Origin: Xiphophorus maculatus
Lineage: Eukaryota > Chordata > Actinopteri > Cyprinodontiformes > Poeciliidae
Length of the DNA stretch: 64,000 nucleotides
Reading direction: 5' to 3'
Assembly: GCF_002775205.1 (NCBI RefSeq)
Contig: NC_036447.1
Coordinates: 15,172,501 to 15,236,500, forward strand
The position numbers and the translations under genes were made by a program. Positions within the stretch are counted from its first letter, which is position 1; each line of letters starts with the position of its first letter. The notes below the pieces were generated by a model. That model worked only from the letters and a program-made list of their open reading frames with translations, searched no databases and was not told the origin of the DNA. Positions 23,955 through 36,231 of the stretch are shown one piece after another.

Positions 23955-25102
23955 TCTGTAACTTTTCCTTCCTTTTAAAATGCGGTTTTTCATTTATTTA
24001 ATTTGAATTTACACAGAGTGACGCAATGGTAGCATTAACTTCAGAAACTTTTGGCTACGGTCTGTACCATTTTTCCCCTGAAATTGCTGTTTGGAAATGT
24101 TACCACTAGAGGGCGACAACGGCATGTCTATTCTGTTTCCCTTTAGAACGGGAATGTACAGTACAGTATCTGTCTTGTTCAACTAGGTCCTAAGTTTAGA
24201 ATGATATTGCAAGAATTATGTATGTAAATACAAGTTTAAGGATGGTATTATTTTTACTTCTTGATTCAGTTATATTTTTTAGCAAGGTTCTGTTCACTCT
24301 CCAATCGAGTAGTTGTCTGGGGTTAAAAACGCACTTCGATATACAGCACCCCCAAAACAGGATTAAGCACATAGAGAAAGATAGAATCATTAGTTGTCAT
24401 AATAGTAAGAATAATAAAGCTCCAGCATGTGATCATTACTTGCAGTTAAGGCTAAATTATCTTATTTGATTAAACTTGGTAAATAAGTATTGTCAAATTG
24501 GAAATCACTCAATTCCTGTGATGGTTGCAAAGTAAATAAGTGATGTAAGGCCAAATTGTAATGAATTTGTATGCATTTGTATACATTCTGAATATTAATA
24601 AAGCACCTCTTAATAGTTCTAGTATTATCTGACAACTATAAATGTAATTTTTAAAGCACAGCATATCTGAAGTAATACAAATACTTTTTTAGATTTTCAC
24701 TGTGAAAAACAGCAAGTTATCTATAGACCTAAAGCATTTCAAACGGCCAGAACTTCTTCCTTAAGGATGGCATAAAACTGTTTTCTTTCAGAACATAATA
24801 CAGGAGTTGAAGAAAAGTGTATAAAGTCTCTAGAAAACGTTTATTGTATCAGAATGAAGAACTAAACCTATCTGAAAATGAAGTGTACAAACAAAAATAA
24901 AGTTAGAGTGGATCAACATTTGACTTAGGACTGACCAGTGCACTCTAGACAAGCATATTTTTTTGTACATTTTCAAAAATGTACAAAACAAGTGACAAGT
25001 TTTCAACTTGCATAATTACAGCACTTAATGCAAAACAACATTTTAGAAAAATGCACTAAACACCATTAAACATGTGTTTACTTCTATGTTAAGGTCACAT
25101 AA
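23955..25102. other. Gene-free stretch between the tRNA and aptx
   Basis: AT-rich DNA with no coding exon recognised. It must contain the aptx 3' UTR near its right end. It lies at the join between SCPP-type and human 9p-type gene content. Confidence 0.5.
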
Positions 25103-27532
25103 TTATCTGGGAAAGTGAGATTTCAAGTGTTCCTTCAGAGAAGGTATTGTAGGAAACTCTTTGTGGCACACATGGCAGCGGAGAGGTAGTTTCAACAATT
25201 CACTGGAACCTTCTTTAACAGTGACTTTTCCACATGTCTCAAGCATCTGAATAACATCTGTTGGGGGGGAAAAATAGAGTATGCATTCTTTCAAATACTG
25301 TAGTTAAGCTATTAAATACAGTGAAATATGCATAAAATGGTAACAGACATAAATGTATTCCCACCATCAGAATCAATGAAATACTCCGTTGTAAAAGAGT
25401 TCCAGTGCTTCTTGTTCTTCAAGCAAGGAGAGTCAAAGTCCTGGCTGATCACATGGAGGTGGATGTGACTGTAAAAGAAAGTAAATAAGCATTTCTTTAT
25501 CTGTTCGATCAGATCAGGCATTAACATAAATATCTTTTGTGAACATGAACATGTTGGTGAAGTTTATGACCAACATGAAATGTATATTTTCCTGATATAA
25601 TAAACTAAAAAGACATTTAAAGATTTCAAAAATTTAAGTGTAGAAACAGAACACTGTTTGTAAAGGCCGAGAGACATGTTGTATTCCAGTAGACTTTACA
25701 AGTTTATCTGAAAATATGAAGCCAATATCATGTAAATAAACAGCTAATGACTGAAAAAAACAGTCATTAGCTGTTCAGGTTTTTACCAACAGCAGTCACA
25801 TTGCTAGGTAACAGGAGTAATAACACAGCCTTTGCTTACCTCATACTTGGGATAGCGTGGTAACCTGACCGGAACCGAAGTGTGCTGGAATCTGGGCACT
25901 GCTGGATCATGCGGTCAGCAACCTGCTGCATGTGTTTCAGAAGATCACAGTGCTCTCCACGTAAAGCCTTCAGGCTGGGAATCGACTGCCATGGAAGGAC
26001 TAACCAGTGGTAGCGAGCTTTGGGGTATTTGTCTGTAATCACAACAACCTTATCATCCTTGTAAACCTGAAAAGCAGAGAAAGTTTCACTTCAAGGTACA
26101 AATTAGGCTGTGGGAAAGCATGACCGAGGTTTTACATCATTTTTTAAGGTACCGACCTGCATCTGAGGATCTTGCATTGAAGTTTTCAGACCTTGGCTCC
26201 AATGTCCGACATTTTCCTACAACATATGAGGAATCAAAATTTTTAAAATTTAATCTTGTTACATGTTCAACAGACTGCAACACAATCAAAATAATAAAAG
26301 CAACATCTTAAGCACAAGGACATATTTTTCCTCACATTTGTTTTTGTGTTTTCTGCATGACGTACTGATGGAGAGCCATTTGTGTTCTGCTTAGGAGCTT
26401 TTAGAGTCTGAACATTTTTCTGGCCATCACTGTTCTCCGACGTTTGCTCTCTTGGACTTTTGATGCTGCTGTGGTGCCCAGAGAGATCTTCTTTGAACTG
26501 TATGGTGTACGGGTAAAGCTGATTAACAACATGGAGCTTCTGTCCAGGTTTTATTCTGACCTCATTGCCTTTCCCCACCACCACAAGGTCTACTGAGGTG
26601 GGGTTTAAGCCCAGCTTTAAAAAAGAAAAAACAAAATTGTGAAAGTAAGAATTAGTTCATAAGCAGTAAAGGAATTTTAATCCAAAAAATGTTTCAGCAA
26701 ACATGATGAATCAAAATTTTGCAGTCTTACCTGTTTAACTTTGACATAACCTTTGTTGCACTCAGCTTTCAGTTCAACTGGGAAGGAAGGGATAGCGGTC
26801 ATTTAGGTAAAGCTCAATTAGAGAATGTGTCTACATTATTATCACTATACCTTCACAAAACATAATATAGGTGCTGGACATTTTCCCCACTCACATTTTG
26901 TACATTTTATACTTGACTTCAAAGATATACAAAGGAGCTATTTTCTATAGCACATTTAAAACCCACCTTGACGGTGGGAGATTATGTCTAACCCAATTCC
27001 GTCCACTTTAATGAAATATGGTTATGTGACTCCAACTCCAGCAAAAAGCTGTTTAAAGTTATCAGAGATTATGACCCCTGATAGAACCAAACTATAAATA
27101 CAGCAACACAATCCCTAAAAGAGTCACACTCCTCCCCTAAAAAGACAAGTCTTTCCACCTTAACAGGTGAAATGCATGAGAGCCAATAAACATAAATAAA
27201 GAAAAAAACATTTTCTTAAAATATTTACCACCCCAAAATTTCCTACTTTACCTGTTACCCACTATGCTGTTATAGGATTTTATTACTGACCCAAAACCCT
27301 GGCAGTAATCGTTACTACTTTTGCACCAACATGTTTATCGAGTAAGTAGCATTCTAAGCAATATAGCACACTGATGCTAGCATGCAAACTGGTGTTGGGT
27401 ACCTTGCTGCCGAGAGCATTTCTTGTCTTTAATTGTCGTTTCTGGGCCTCGCCCAACAACAACCGCACGTAAATGAGGTAACGGGATTGGTTTATGGGTA
27501 CCTTCTTCACTGACAAGCCAGCAAATAGGCAT
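25103..27532 (-). CDS. aptx: Aprataxin (DNA 5'-adenylate deadenylase), complete
   Basis: Aprataxin is a nuclear repair enzyme that removes AMP from abortive DNA ligation ends and binds XRCC1/XRCC4 through its FHA domain. Minus-strand exons are 27532-27403, 26777-26731, 26614-26336, 26216-26157, 26066-25840, 25468-25365 and 25257-25103, giving 333 residues. The N-terminal FHA domain shows [20 protein letters not shown] and [12 protein letters not shown]. The central HIT domain shows [17 protein letters not shown] and the catalytic histidine triad HIHLHVIS. The C-terminal C2H2 zinc finger is [21 protein letters not shown]. The start MPICWLV aligns with the human start; in-frame ATGs upstream are followed by a lysine run and are less likely. 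The gene is head-to-head with dnaja1, as in human 9p21. The linker between FHA and HIT is Ser/Thr/Lys-rich and variable, as usual. Confidence 0.97.
25741..25773. repeat. Perfect 13-bp inverted repeat with A7 loop
   Basis: CAGCTAATGACTG, then seven A, then the exact reverse complement. It lies in an aptx intron. Confidence 0.95.
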
Positions 27533-27760
27533 TTTATCATTTTTTAAATCTTTTTTTTTTTTTACCATTAGCAAGATATAGGTTGCAGTCCCCGCTTGGT
27601 GATGACTGGGCTAACGTCTCGCGAGATTATAACGTGAACTGGGCTGGTGTGTTTTCGCTTGGCACGAGGGTCAGAAGATTCTGGAAGAAAGGCTTTCTGT
27701 GAGGCTGCCGCTTGTTGTCTTCATTTAAGGTTGGAAAACAGTTATTGTCGCACGTTTTAT
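27533..27760. promoter_or_regulatory. Bidirectional aptx/dnaja1 promoter with TCTCGCGAGA and heat-shock element
   Basis: The TCTCGCGAGA palindrome, a known core element of many TATA-less vertebrate promoters, is at 27617-27626. At 27673-27688 the plus strand reads AGAAGATTCTGGAAGA, which contains three alternating heat-shock units (GAA, TTC, GAA) at perfect spacing. A fourth inverted TTTC follows at about 27693. This fits HSF1 control of dnaja1, an HSP40, from a shared promoter. Transcription starts are not visible directly. Confidence 0.65.
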
Positions 27761-29256
27761 TTCTGTCACTGTCAGCTGTGCTTAGCGTGGTCAAAGGCCA
27801 GATGGGCATACCAGCTAGCAGTTTAGATTTGACCTGGTCAAGTAGCTAAATTAGCTACGAAGGGCCTCATCAGTTTCAGTTTATGTGCCGATCCAACCAG
27901 CGGTTTAACCTGCGATTGTGTGGAAGGTTAATACTCAGGCACATTAAATCATATACAATCGTAGAAAAACACTTGTAATTGCCCAGGAATCCTTCTTCTA
28001 AAAAAAACCCCAACCCCAGCTATATTATATCTAGGAAATACTCAAAACTAGTTTCATCAATGTTGTTATTATGAATCGAAACTTAAGCCTTAATTGGCAC
28101 CCAGATTCAACCTAACGACTAGAGACCAGTTTGGCACATTTTATAAATCGCTTAACGCGAAACGTGTAACGTTTGTTGATTTATGAATACGACGACCAAT
28201 AACTACCAAATCATTCATGAATGAATCTTGTCATAAACAAACGCTTGCCAAAATACAAAAAGGAAATCAATTTGTTGTGGAAATTATTTGCGTTGTGTTG
28301 TAAAAGAAACAAAAAAAACTTAAGGAGGACTTCAAGTATGCAAACGTTAAGTTACAGCATTTTAAGTCTAAAATTCCCTGAAACATTACCAAAAAAGGCT
28401 TAATTTCTAACTTTCTTATGTACTGTTATATGATTTTTCTACAAACTTGCATGAATGGGTTGATTTTTAGGTGATTTCAGTTATTTTTAGAATAACTGTC
28501 CTTTTATTTAGCCCAAGCTTTCACATTCCTTACCATGAAGTACAATATTTTTTTTCTTCCCCAGTTAAAGTGGCAGAGAAAATTCTGCCAGGTAAAACAA
28601 GTTGCTTTTCTTCAGTATGTTGTCATTGAGGTATGGCTTTGAAATAACCAATACTTATTAAATATTAGTTCATATAATATGATGGTTCATGTCATCAACT
28701 TAAAAATGTAAACAAAACAATGCTTCCCTGAAATGTTAAGGAGATTGTTGGGGGTAACAGTTTTGTGTCAGTGTAACTGTACTCATGAGATTTAGCTACT
28801 GGAATAAAAGGGGGAAAGCATGTGTTTAAAGGCTTAAACTTGGTCATTTCACACAACAGTTGAAGTTTCTGACAAGAGTTCAAATGTTCATAGCAAGTTG
28901 TGTCCAAAAAAGCCCCACATTGTTTCACTCCCTGTGGAGTTTACTAGCGTTTAAAACACTTGGAACAGGAGATGGTGCTGTGTGTACTGGATTGCCTGTT
29001 GTATGTGGGTATTTTGTCTGAGCTGGAAGAGTTGGATTTGTTAGGTTCTGAAGAGAAACACTCGATTTAGACTACGAGAATTTAATTTTTACCAAAATTT
29101 GTCTTTTGAAATTCTCTTAAAATTTATACTTTGATGTTGCTATGCACTGACAGACTAAGTTAATTTCATTGGGTACTTCAAGATATGATTCTTGACACTT
29201 ATGTTTTTTTTTTTTTCTCTTTTTCCGTTTCTTAAGATCATCTGAAAGAGGCAACG
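27761..29256 (+). other. Leader region and first intron(s) of dnaja1
   Basis: No coding exon is seen. A possible noncoding exon ends at about 28590 (TCTGCCAG|GTAAAA, with a CCAG acceptor just upstream). The coding exon begins after a CTTAAG acceptor near 29237, about 20 bases ahead of the ATG. Confidence 0.4.
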
Positions 29257-32200
29257 ATGGTGAAAGAAACAGGCTTTTATGACACACTTGGTGTGAAACC
29301 CAATGCAACTCCAGATGAACTTAAAAAAGCCTATCGCAAATTAGCCTTGAAGTATCACCCTGACAAAAACCCTACTGAAGGGGAAAAGGTTTGTCCCCTT
29401 GATGTTGTTATCAATAACCACAGCAGCTGTGGCGGTTTTTTAATCTTGTTTTTTTTTTTTTTTTGTAATTTTTTTTCCCCCTGAAGTTCAAACAGATCTC
29501 GCAGGCATACGAGGTTCTGTCAGATGCCAAGAAGAGAGAGGTGTATGACCGTGGAGGTGAAAAGGCTATAAAAGAAGGAGGAACAGGCGGCGGCAGTGGT
29601 GGCGGTGGTTTCACATCACCCATGGATATCTTTGACCTATTTTTTGGTGGAGGTAGTCGAATGCACAGAGAACGAAAAGGTGAGAGCAAATGTTTGGAAA
29701 AACTCACAGTGGCTCCTGAAGACATGAAGTGAATGCTGCGTAGTATTTCTAAATAATATACATCAGAATTTCTATTAAGAGAAAGGAAAATAATGTCAAA
29801 TATTATATAATAATGAACAGTACAAATAAAAAAAGTTAATTTATCTGCCAGATAAAGGTGGTTGGTGCTGATATGTACAGTGGTATGCAGAATTGGGCAA
29901 ACAATAGGATTCTTGTGTAATGTAGTTCATAACATTTACTACTAGAGGACAGAGCAGGAAGGTTAGTGCCACTGTTGCCTTCAAAAAGTTTCTTGTAGGA
30001 TTTATTTTTAGCTTTTAGTAATTCCCAAACCTGTCATATTTTCTTCCTTCTGAACATTAAGAAAGATGAGTGATGAACCTGTCCAATGTTTGAATGTGCT
30101 GCTTTTTCATGTTGAGAAACAGGAGCTATATTTTCTGAAGTGTTCCATCTGGCATTGTATTGCCCCTCTCAAGATATATTGTCATGAAAATAAGATGGTG
30201 CTACGCAAGTCATCAGTTTTCACTATACTGGGAAGCAATAGTGGATTCATTCACACATAGATGTTTGGTAGATAAACATGATGTTGGCTGAATCTTGGAA
30301 GATAAATTAGAAAAAACATGAGGAAAGGTTGTTCCTTGCTCTCGTTTTTTTTTCTTTTCTTCCACTTACTTATGCATTGAGTTTTTCTTGGTGGTTGCAT
30401 TTTATATGCATAAAACCAAGCCACTGTTGAAATGGCTTCTGTATATTTGTACTAAATGTTTGTATTTATACAATTAAAATGGAGTGAAAATTGATCGAGA
30501 ACGCTGTAAATTTGAGTCTGGAAAGTTTAGAATAATAAAGATGCGTAGAGACCCTGGTAATAGTATACAACACACCATCACTATAAAATATTTTGTGAAG
30601 CTTCGATCAACAGAATCATGTAAGAATTTTGATGGGTTTTCTTACAACATATCAGTCTAGTGAACTGACCCTAGAAAATTGAAGAACAAAGTGGATTTTG
30701 CATACAATAAATAACAGATAGTAATCAAAGGTTGGTGACAGATCTTTAGATGATGTATCTAAATTGTCTAAAATATTTTCCAAGTTATTGCCCAAAATTA
30801 AGCCTTTTTATGTAGATATTAAGGTGCATAATTGTTGTGAATCTTATACCCGAAGCCTGTGAAATGTTTTACAGTGATGTGTTTTATTTCACCACAGGAA
30901 AGAATATAGTTCATCAAATCACTGTGACCTTGGAAGATCTTTACAACGGAGCAACAAGAAAACTTTCTGTACAGAAGAACTGCATCTGTGAGAGATGTGA
31001 AGGTAAACACTTCTGCAGTTTTAAGTCCTGAGGTTTGCAAAAATATTCTTATTACACACAAAGTAGTTTGTTTTATTCATTGAATGATGGTGTTTGTTTA
31101 CTGTCAAAAACTAAAGCAGTCATTATTATTGACAAAAACTAATCCACTATTCCACTTGTGGCATGCACTTAAAATTTTTACGGTAAGACTCCAAATCTCT
31201 CAATCAAGATGAAACACCTTTCTTCTATAATGTTAAAAGTACTATTTTATGAAGATTAAAGAAGTTAGGAATTAGAAGTTAGATTTTTTATTTTTTCCTG
31301 GGTCAAAAATAGTGATTTAATGCTTAAACATTTTTCCCAATCTCATAAGACCAACATTGTGTTGTCACCAGAAATCATTTCATAATTCTTAGTGGATGTC
31401 ATGAGCATAACTTACCCAGCAGAGCAAATAACATTTAGGTATCGATGTTTAATAACAAAAAGAAAATCCTTAGTAGCTCAAGTTTAATATAAACGCTAGA
31501 TGTGGTGCTGAAAGCCTTTTTCTGATGCTGCGGCGGATCAGCATTCACACAGTCGCCTTCACAAACTGCCCTTTTCAGATTCTCCGTCTGCTATAACTCA
31601 CAAGCTCATGAAATATTGTGTGCGTTTGAGGTTAATAGCCATATTTCATCTACAGTTGTGTCATCACTCTGATGCAGAATGACCTTTAGTTTCCACCATG
31701 TCTCTAAGGTTTACCTTTGGCAGAGAATCTGTGAAAACATCAAAAAGCAGGGATGTTTTCAGCAGGCAAATCATTAAAACACACAAAGGAGTCGTTATCT
31801 GAGGAAAAGGTTGAGGCCTCCTCCAGCTCCTCGGTGGTCTGTGTGCTTCTGGAATGTTGGAAGTTAACTGTTAACTGACTCACTTGTCAAACCAAGTAAT
31901 TATTTAAAAGGTTCTTTGTTGGAACAGGTTCAAAATGTTGAATTCAATTAGTATGGCAACAACCTTTTAAGCTGGTGACAAAATGTTTTTCTTGCTTGTT
32001 TTTAATTCCTGAGCTGCTTGTAATAAAATGTTGAAAACGATTCAATTCTACTTCACACTTATGTGCTAATATATGTTGGTACATCACATAAATTCCCACA
32101 AAATCCATTTAAATACATGATTATTTAAATGCCACTCCTATCCCATGTCAAGAATGTGCTTGTATTCTATATTTTTCCACAGTGCTGATGATTTATTTAT

Positions 32201-35200
32201 GTTGTTTCCTTTTCCTCCATGGCAGGTCGTGGAAGTCGTAAAGGAGCTGCACAGATGTGCATGTCCTGCCATGGCACGGGCGTGCAGGTACGCATGCATC
32301 AGTTGCTCCCAGGTATGGTGCAGCAGGTTTCCACTGTGTGCCACAACTGTCAGGGACAAGGACAGAGAGTCAGCCAGAAGGACCGCTGCAAAACATGCGC
32401 AGGACGCAAGATCATGCGACAGAAAAAGATTCTGGAGGTTCACGTTGACAAAGGTGTGACTTAATGAGTCTGTTTAAAAACCAAAAAGTGCTGTAAAGTT
32501 GCTGAGGCCGACGGTTGAACTCGTGAGCTGATGTTTTTCCACAGGAATGAAAGATGGGCAGAAAATAGTTTTTCATGGTGAAGGGGACCAGGAGCCAGGG
32601 CTGGAACCAGGTGATATCATAATCGTCCTCGACCAGCAGGAACATGCACTTTTCACCAGGTACAAAACAAAATAGGAAAAGACATGTTTTTCTGGACATT
32701 GTAGGTTAGTTTAGCAAGGTTTACATTATAAGGCGTTACAACAATATGTATACAAAATTTGAAAACTACATAAGTGAGACAGGAATAGTAACATGTTATT
32801 TTGTCTTTTAATGTGTTGTCTGCTCAGAAACGTCAAAATGAAATTACCTTAGTTGCTAAAGTTGTTTCTGTCCTCAGGAGAGGAGAAGACCTGCTCATGT
32901 CGATGGAGTTGCAGCTGGTTGAGGCTTTGTGTGGTTTTAAGAGGCCGGTTCAAACACTGGACAGCAGGACTCTCCTCGTTACGTCTCATCCAGGTAAATG
33001 TACCCATCAAACACACAGCAACCTGGATTTCTCGGATCTCATATGACGATCTGGTTTAATAATTGAAAATGCAATTTATTTAGTTGTTTCTAAAGGGTTT
33101 AAGTTGATCAACCTGTGGGAGTTTGTAAAGTATTCAAGACTGGACTGGATTTACATGGAAATAGCTGTGAATCTCCTGGGGCCTCATGCATAAAGTGTGT
33201 GCAGTTTTCACACTAAAACATGGCGAACGGAAAAAATTAGAAAAGTGCAGCGCACAAAAAAATCGGATGCATAAAGCCGTGCGCACACACATGGCTGTGC
33301 ACCTTTCCTTTATAAATCCTAATTTGCGGGAAATAGAGCGCAGCTGCTGGTCCGCTCTGTCGCCTCCATAAATACAAATGTAAATTAGTATAAATACCCG
33401 GAAGTCTGCTACGTTAAGCAATAACCATGGCAACGTCCTTGTTTGAAGCAGCATAAGTATTTATAATAATAATAATAATTATATATTTTATTTAAAAGGT
33501 ACTTTCAGGGCACATAATGTGACCTCACAAAAATAAAAATAGATTTTAAAGAGAAAACAAAATCCAAATTAAGATCGTGCAAATGCCTGTTTTAACAGTG
33601 GGGGAATGTGGACGTTTATTCTAAATAGTAGAATCATGTGCATGAGTTGTACATTTACAGAATAAAGATGCTTTATGTCCATAAGGCGCATTCACAAAGC
33701 GGGAATGGCTCGACTGAAGGATGACTGCAGCCGGACCGGTACCGCACGGCTCCTTCTTTAAGTTTTGCTCAGAGATCCAGGATGATCAGGCTGAGCAATC
33801 TAGACGCTGATAAACCATCATCAACATTTCTCAGCAGATCAATATGATCTCTGAACAAACGCTCCCTCTGAATTATTCCATTGGCGATGTTCTCCATCGC
33901 CAAAGCGCTCCTCAATTACGTGGCTCACCTTTGCGCAGCTACTTATATACGTGTGATTGCATACACAATTTGATCACCTTAAAAATAGTCAGACCTGTTG
34001 ATTATTTTTAATCAGCAGGTTGGAGTTAATCTGCTGATCCAACCCAGTTTTTTTTTTTTTAGTGAGAATGAAATTACCCCATCGATGTATTTCATGCGCT
34101 TCGGCGCACGGACCGAAGCGTTACATCTTTATGAGACAAAAGCTGAGGAAAAGTACTATTTACATTGGAGTGAGGTTTTCACCTCCTTTTATTTTTATTT
34201 TCTTTATTTTGTTTGCGTGTTATGTTGTTGTCTGAGGATAAATGCGATTCAGTTTCATCGTTTACGTTTAAACAATAAAATATTAAAATCATGAAAAATA
34301 TCGGGTTTGATGCTTCTTGGTCTAAATAACACCGAATGTAGTCAGAATTCAGTGTATTTAGGTGAGTTTTGACACTTCGTAGTTTGATATTGTCCACAGA
34401 AAAAGTTTGCGTGGCTGCCGCACATTTTCATGCCAGCGAAAGTGTGCGTATATTTACGCACACTTTGACCCAAAGTTCATTTTTACACATGCCAACTGGT
34501 GCGTAAAATATGGCGCCGCACATTTTTTGTGCGCTTGCACGCACGCTTTGTGCATGAGGCCCTGATCTTCTGTAGTAGAGCAGCAGAAACTTATTTATTG
34601 TTTCTGAGTTTTATTAAAGACTCTTGATGGAATATCCGGTCAAGTTTGCTATAGCCAATCTCCTTCTGTTTCCAACTACAGGGGAACTAATCAGGCCTGG
34701 AGACACCAAGTGTGTCCTCAGCGAGGGGATGCCTATGTATCGCAGACCTTTTGAGAAGGGACGTCTTATTATTCACTTTTCGGTAAGAGCTGTAGGATTT
34801 TATTTTCACTTCAATAAAAGCAGACTAATCCTTCCTGCTCCTTGACAGCAGACTGACACAGCTCTTCCAGAGCATCAGGCAGTAAAAAAAGGGCTTAATA
34901 TCTAGCTAACATAGATATTAGTTAGATATTAACAGTAATGATTAGTCATTCCCCACAATCATTAGTTAGATGTATTATGTTCATATAATCATGTAAATAT
35001 GTTATTTTAGTTGTTCTTGTTTAAAATCTTTGGACAGAGCTTCACGTGTTCATTCTCCCTGTAGGATTAGAAACTCATTGGCTTCACCAAACTGGAACAG
35101 ATCACAATGTTCAAGCCTCGGCAATATTTTTAACAACTGTCTGCGGTTATTGCTGTTACAAAAAGCAATATATCAATTAGTATCCTAGTAAATTAAAACA

Positions 35201-36231
35201 ACCTTTGTCATTTTCATTCGCATAGAAATGTTCCATTTGGTTGGTTTTTTTTCTTGTTTGTCTCTTTCTACCAATGACTAGATGAGGCAAGGCTTAAGTC
35301 TGGTGCTTTGGTGTCAACTAGCCACTTTTCTTGAATAAAAATGTTGTTTTTGACAGAGACTTCAGTATCACTTTATTTGTTGTTTAAATTGTTTTATGTA
35401 TTTTGGATATTTAATTTTTCTTCCAGTTCCAGCATTAAATGTTTGTTTGAAATTAAAGTTTATTTCTCTTTTAGAGAGAATACTAGCATTATGCTATTAT
35501 ATTATTTAAAAATGATCTCAAAATAATGTTACCATTTATCACAATAACTTTTAACATTAGTTATTGTGACAGGCCTACAGATTATGTCATGCTAGCTTTA
35601 GTTAGCATTACCATCGTTGCTAAGGTAGGAGAGGCTCAACTTGTGAATTAAATCAATACTAAGATCTTGAGCACAGAAAAACAGTTGCAGTAGTTAATAA
35701 TATCCCTGTGTTGAACTACCCTGTTTGCATAATCATTGCATCTTTTCACTATAGACTGGTCAAGAATAAATTAGGATTTTATTCATGTGAAAATGACACA
35801 TCTGAGGAAATATCTACAGTAATTCCTGTTTGAGTCATACAGGATTTTATGTGACAGACAGGAGCAAAGTAGAGCATAATTGCAATATAGAAGGGAAAAA
35901 TGTTTTGTTTTTGTTTTTTGAAGGTTCTCAAAACAACAATTACAGAAAGTGTGTGCAAACAGCCTCCCTGAGTCAGTGCTCTGCTTATGTCCACTAGGTG
36001 GTGTTCCCACCAGCCAATTTCCTCCCCAAGCACAAGCTGAAGGAGCTCGAGCGTTACCTCCCCGGAAAGATAGACACAGAGCAGACGGACAGCATGGACG
36101 AGGACCTCTACATCTACGCTGACCTGGAGGACTGTGACTTGGAGAGCAGAAGAAGACACAGACATCAGTACTACTACATGGACGAGGACGACTACGCCAG
36201 CACCGGGGGCGTTCAGTGCCACGCGTCTTAA
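29257..36231 (+). CDS. dnaja1: DnaJ homolog subfamily A member 1 (type I HSP40), complete
   Basis: This is a cytosolic co-chaperone that delivers clients to HSP70 and stimulates its ATPase. Exons are 29257-29388, 29487-29679, 30898-31002, 32226-32453, 32545-32659, 32878-32993, 34682-34782 and 35998-36231, giving 407 residues. The J domain (about residues 4-70) has the HPD motif in [12 protein letters not shown] Gly-rich linker ([12 protein letters not shown]) follows, then the [10 protein letters not shown] motif. The zinc-finger repeats are [24 protein letters not shown] and CKTCAGRK. The client-binding C-terminal domain has [16 protein letters not shown] and [19 protein letters not shown]. 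The C terminus GGVQCHAS ends in a CaaX-like box like the human CQTS, so farnesylation is expected. The tail just before it is richer in Arg, Tyr and Asp than in human. Synteny with aptx and smu1 supports dnaja1 over dnaja2 or dnaja4. Confidence 0.96.
33179..34562. mobile_element. PIF/Harbinger-type DNA transposon derivative, about 1.38 kb, in a dnaja1 intron
   Basis: Near-perfect terminal inverted repeats: GGGCCTCATGCATAAAG at the left, and at the right the reverse complement of GGGCCTCATGCACAAAG. Subterminal GTGCGC-rich sequence follows on both sides. The duplication at the ends is either TG, or CTG if the right end is trimmed by one base. Internally, the minus strand at about 33908-33775 reads a frame containing [20 protein letters not shown], which resembles the N-terminal part of fish Harbinger transposases. 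The remainder of a transposase is absent, so the element is non-autonomous. Confidence 0.75.

Noticed and set aside
33186-33454. Short frames on both strands at the left end of the Harbinger-type element.
   Set aside because: They lie in terminal and subterminal transposon repeats and do not resemble a protein.
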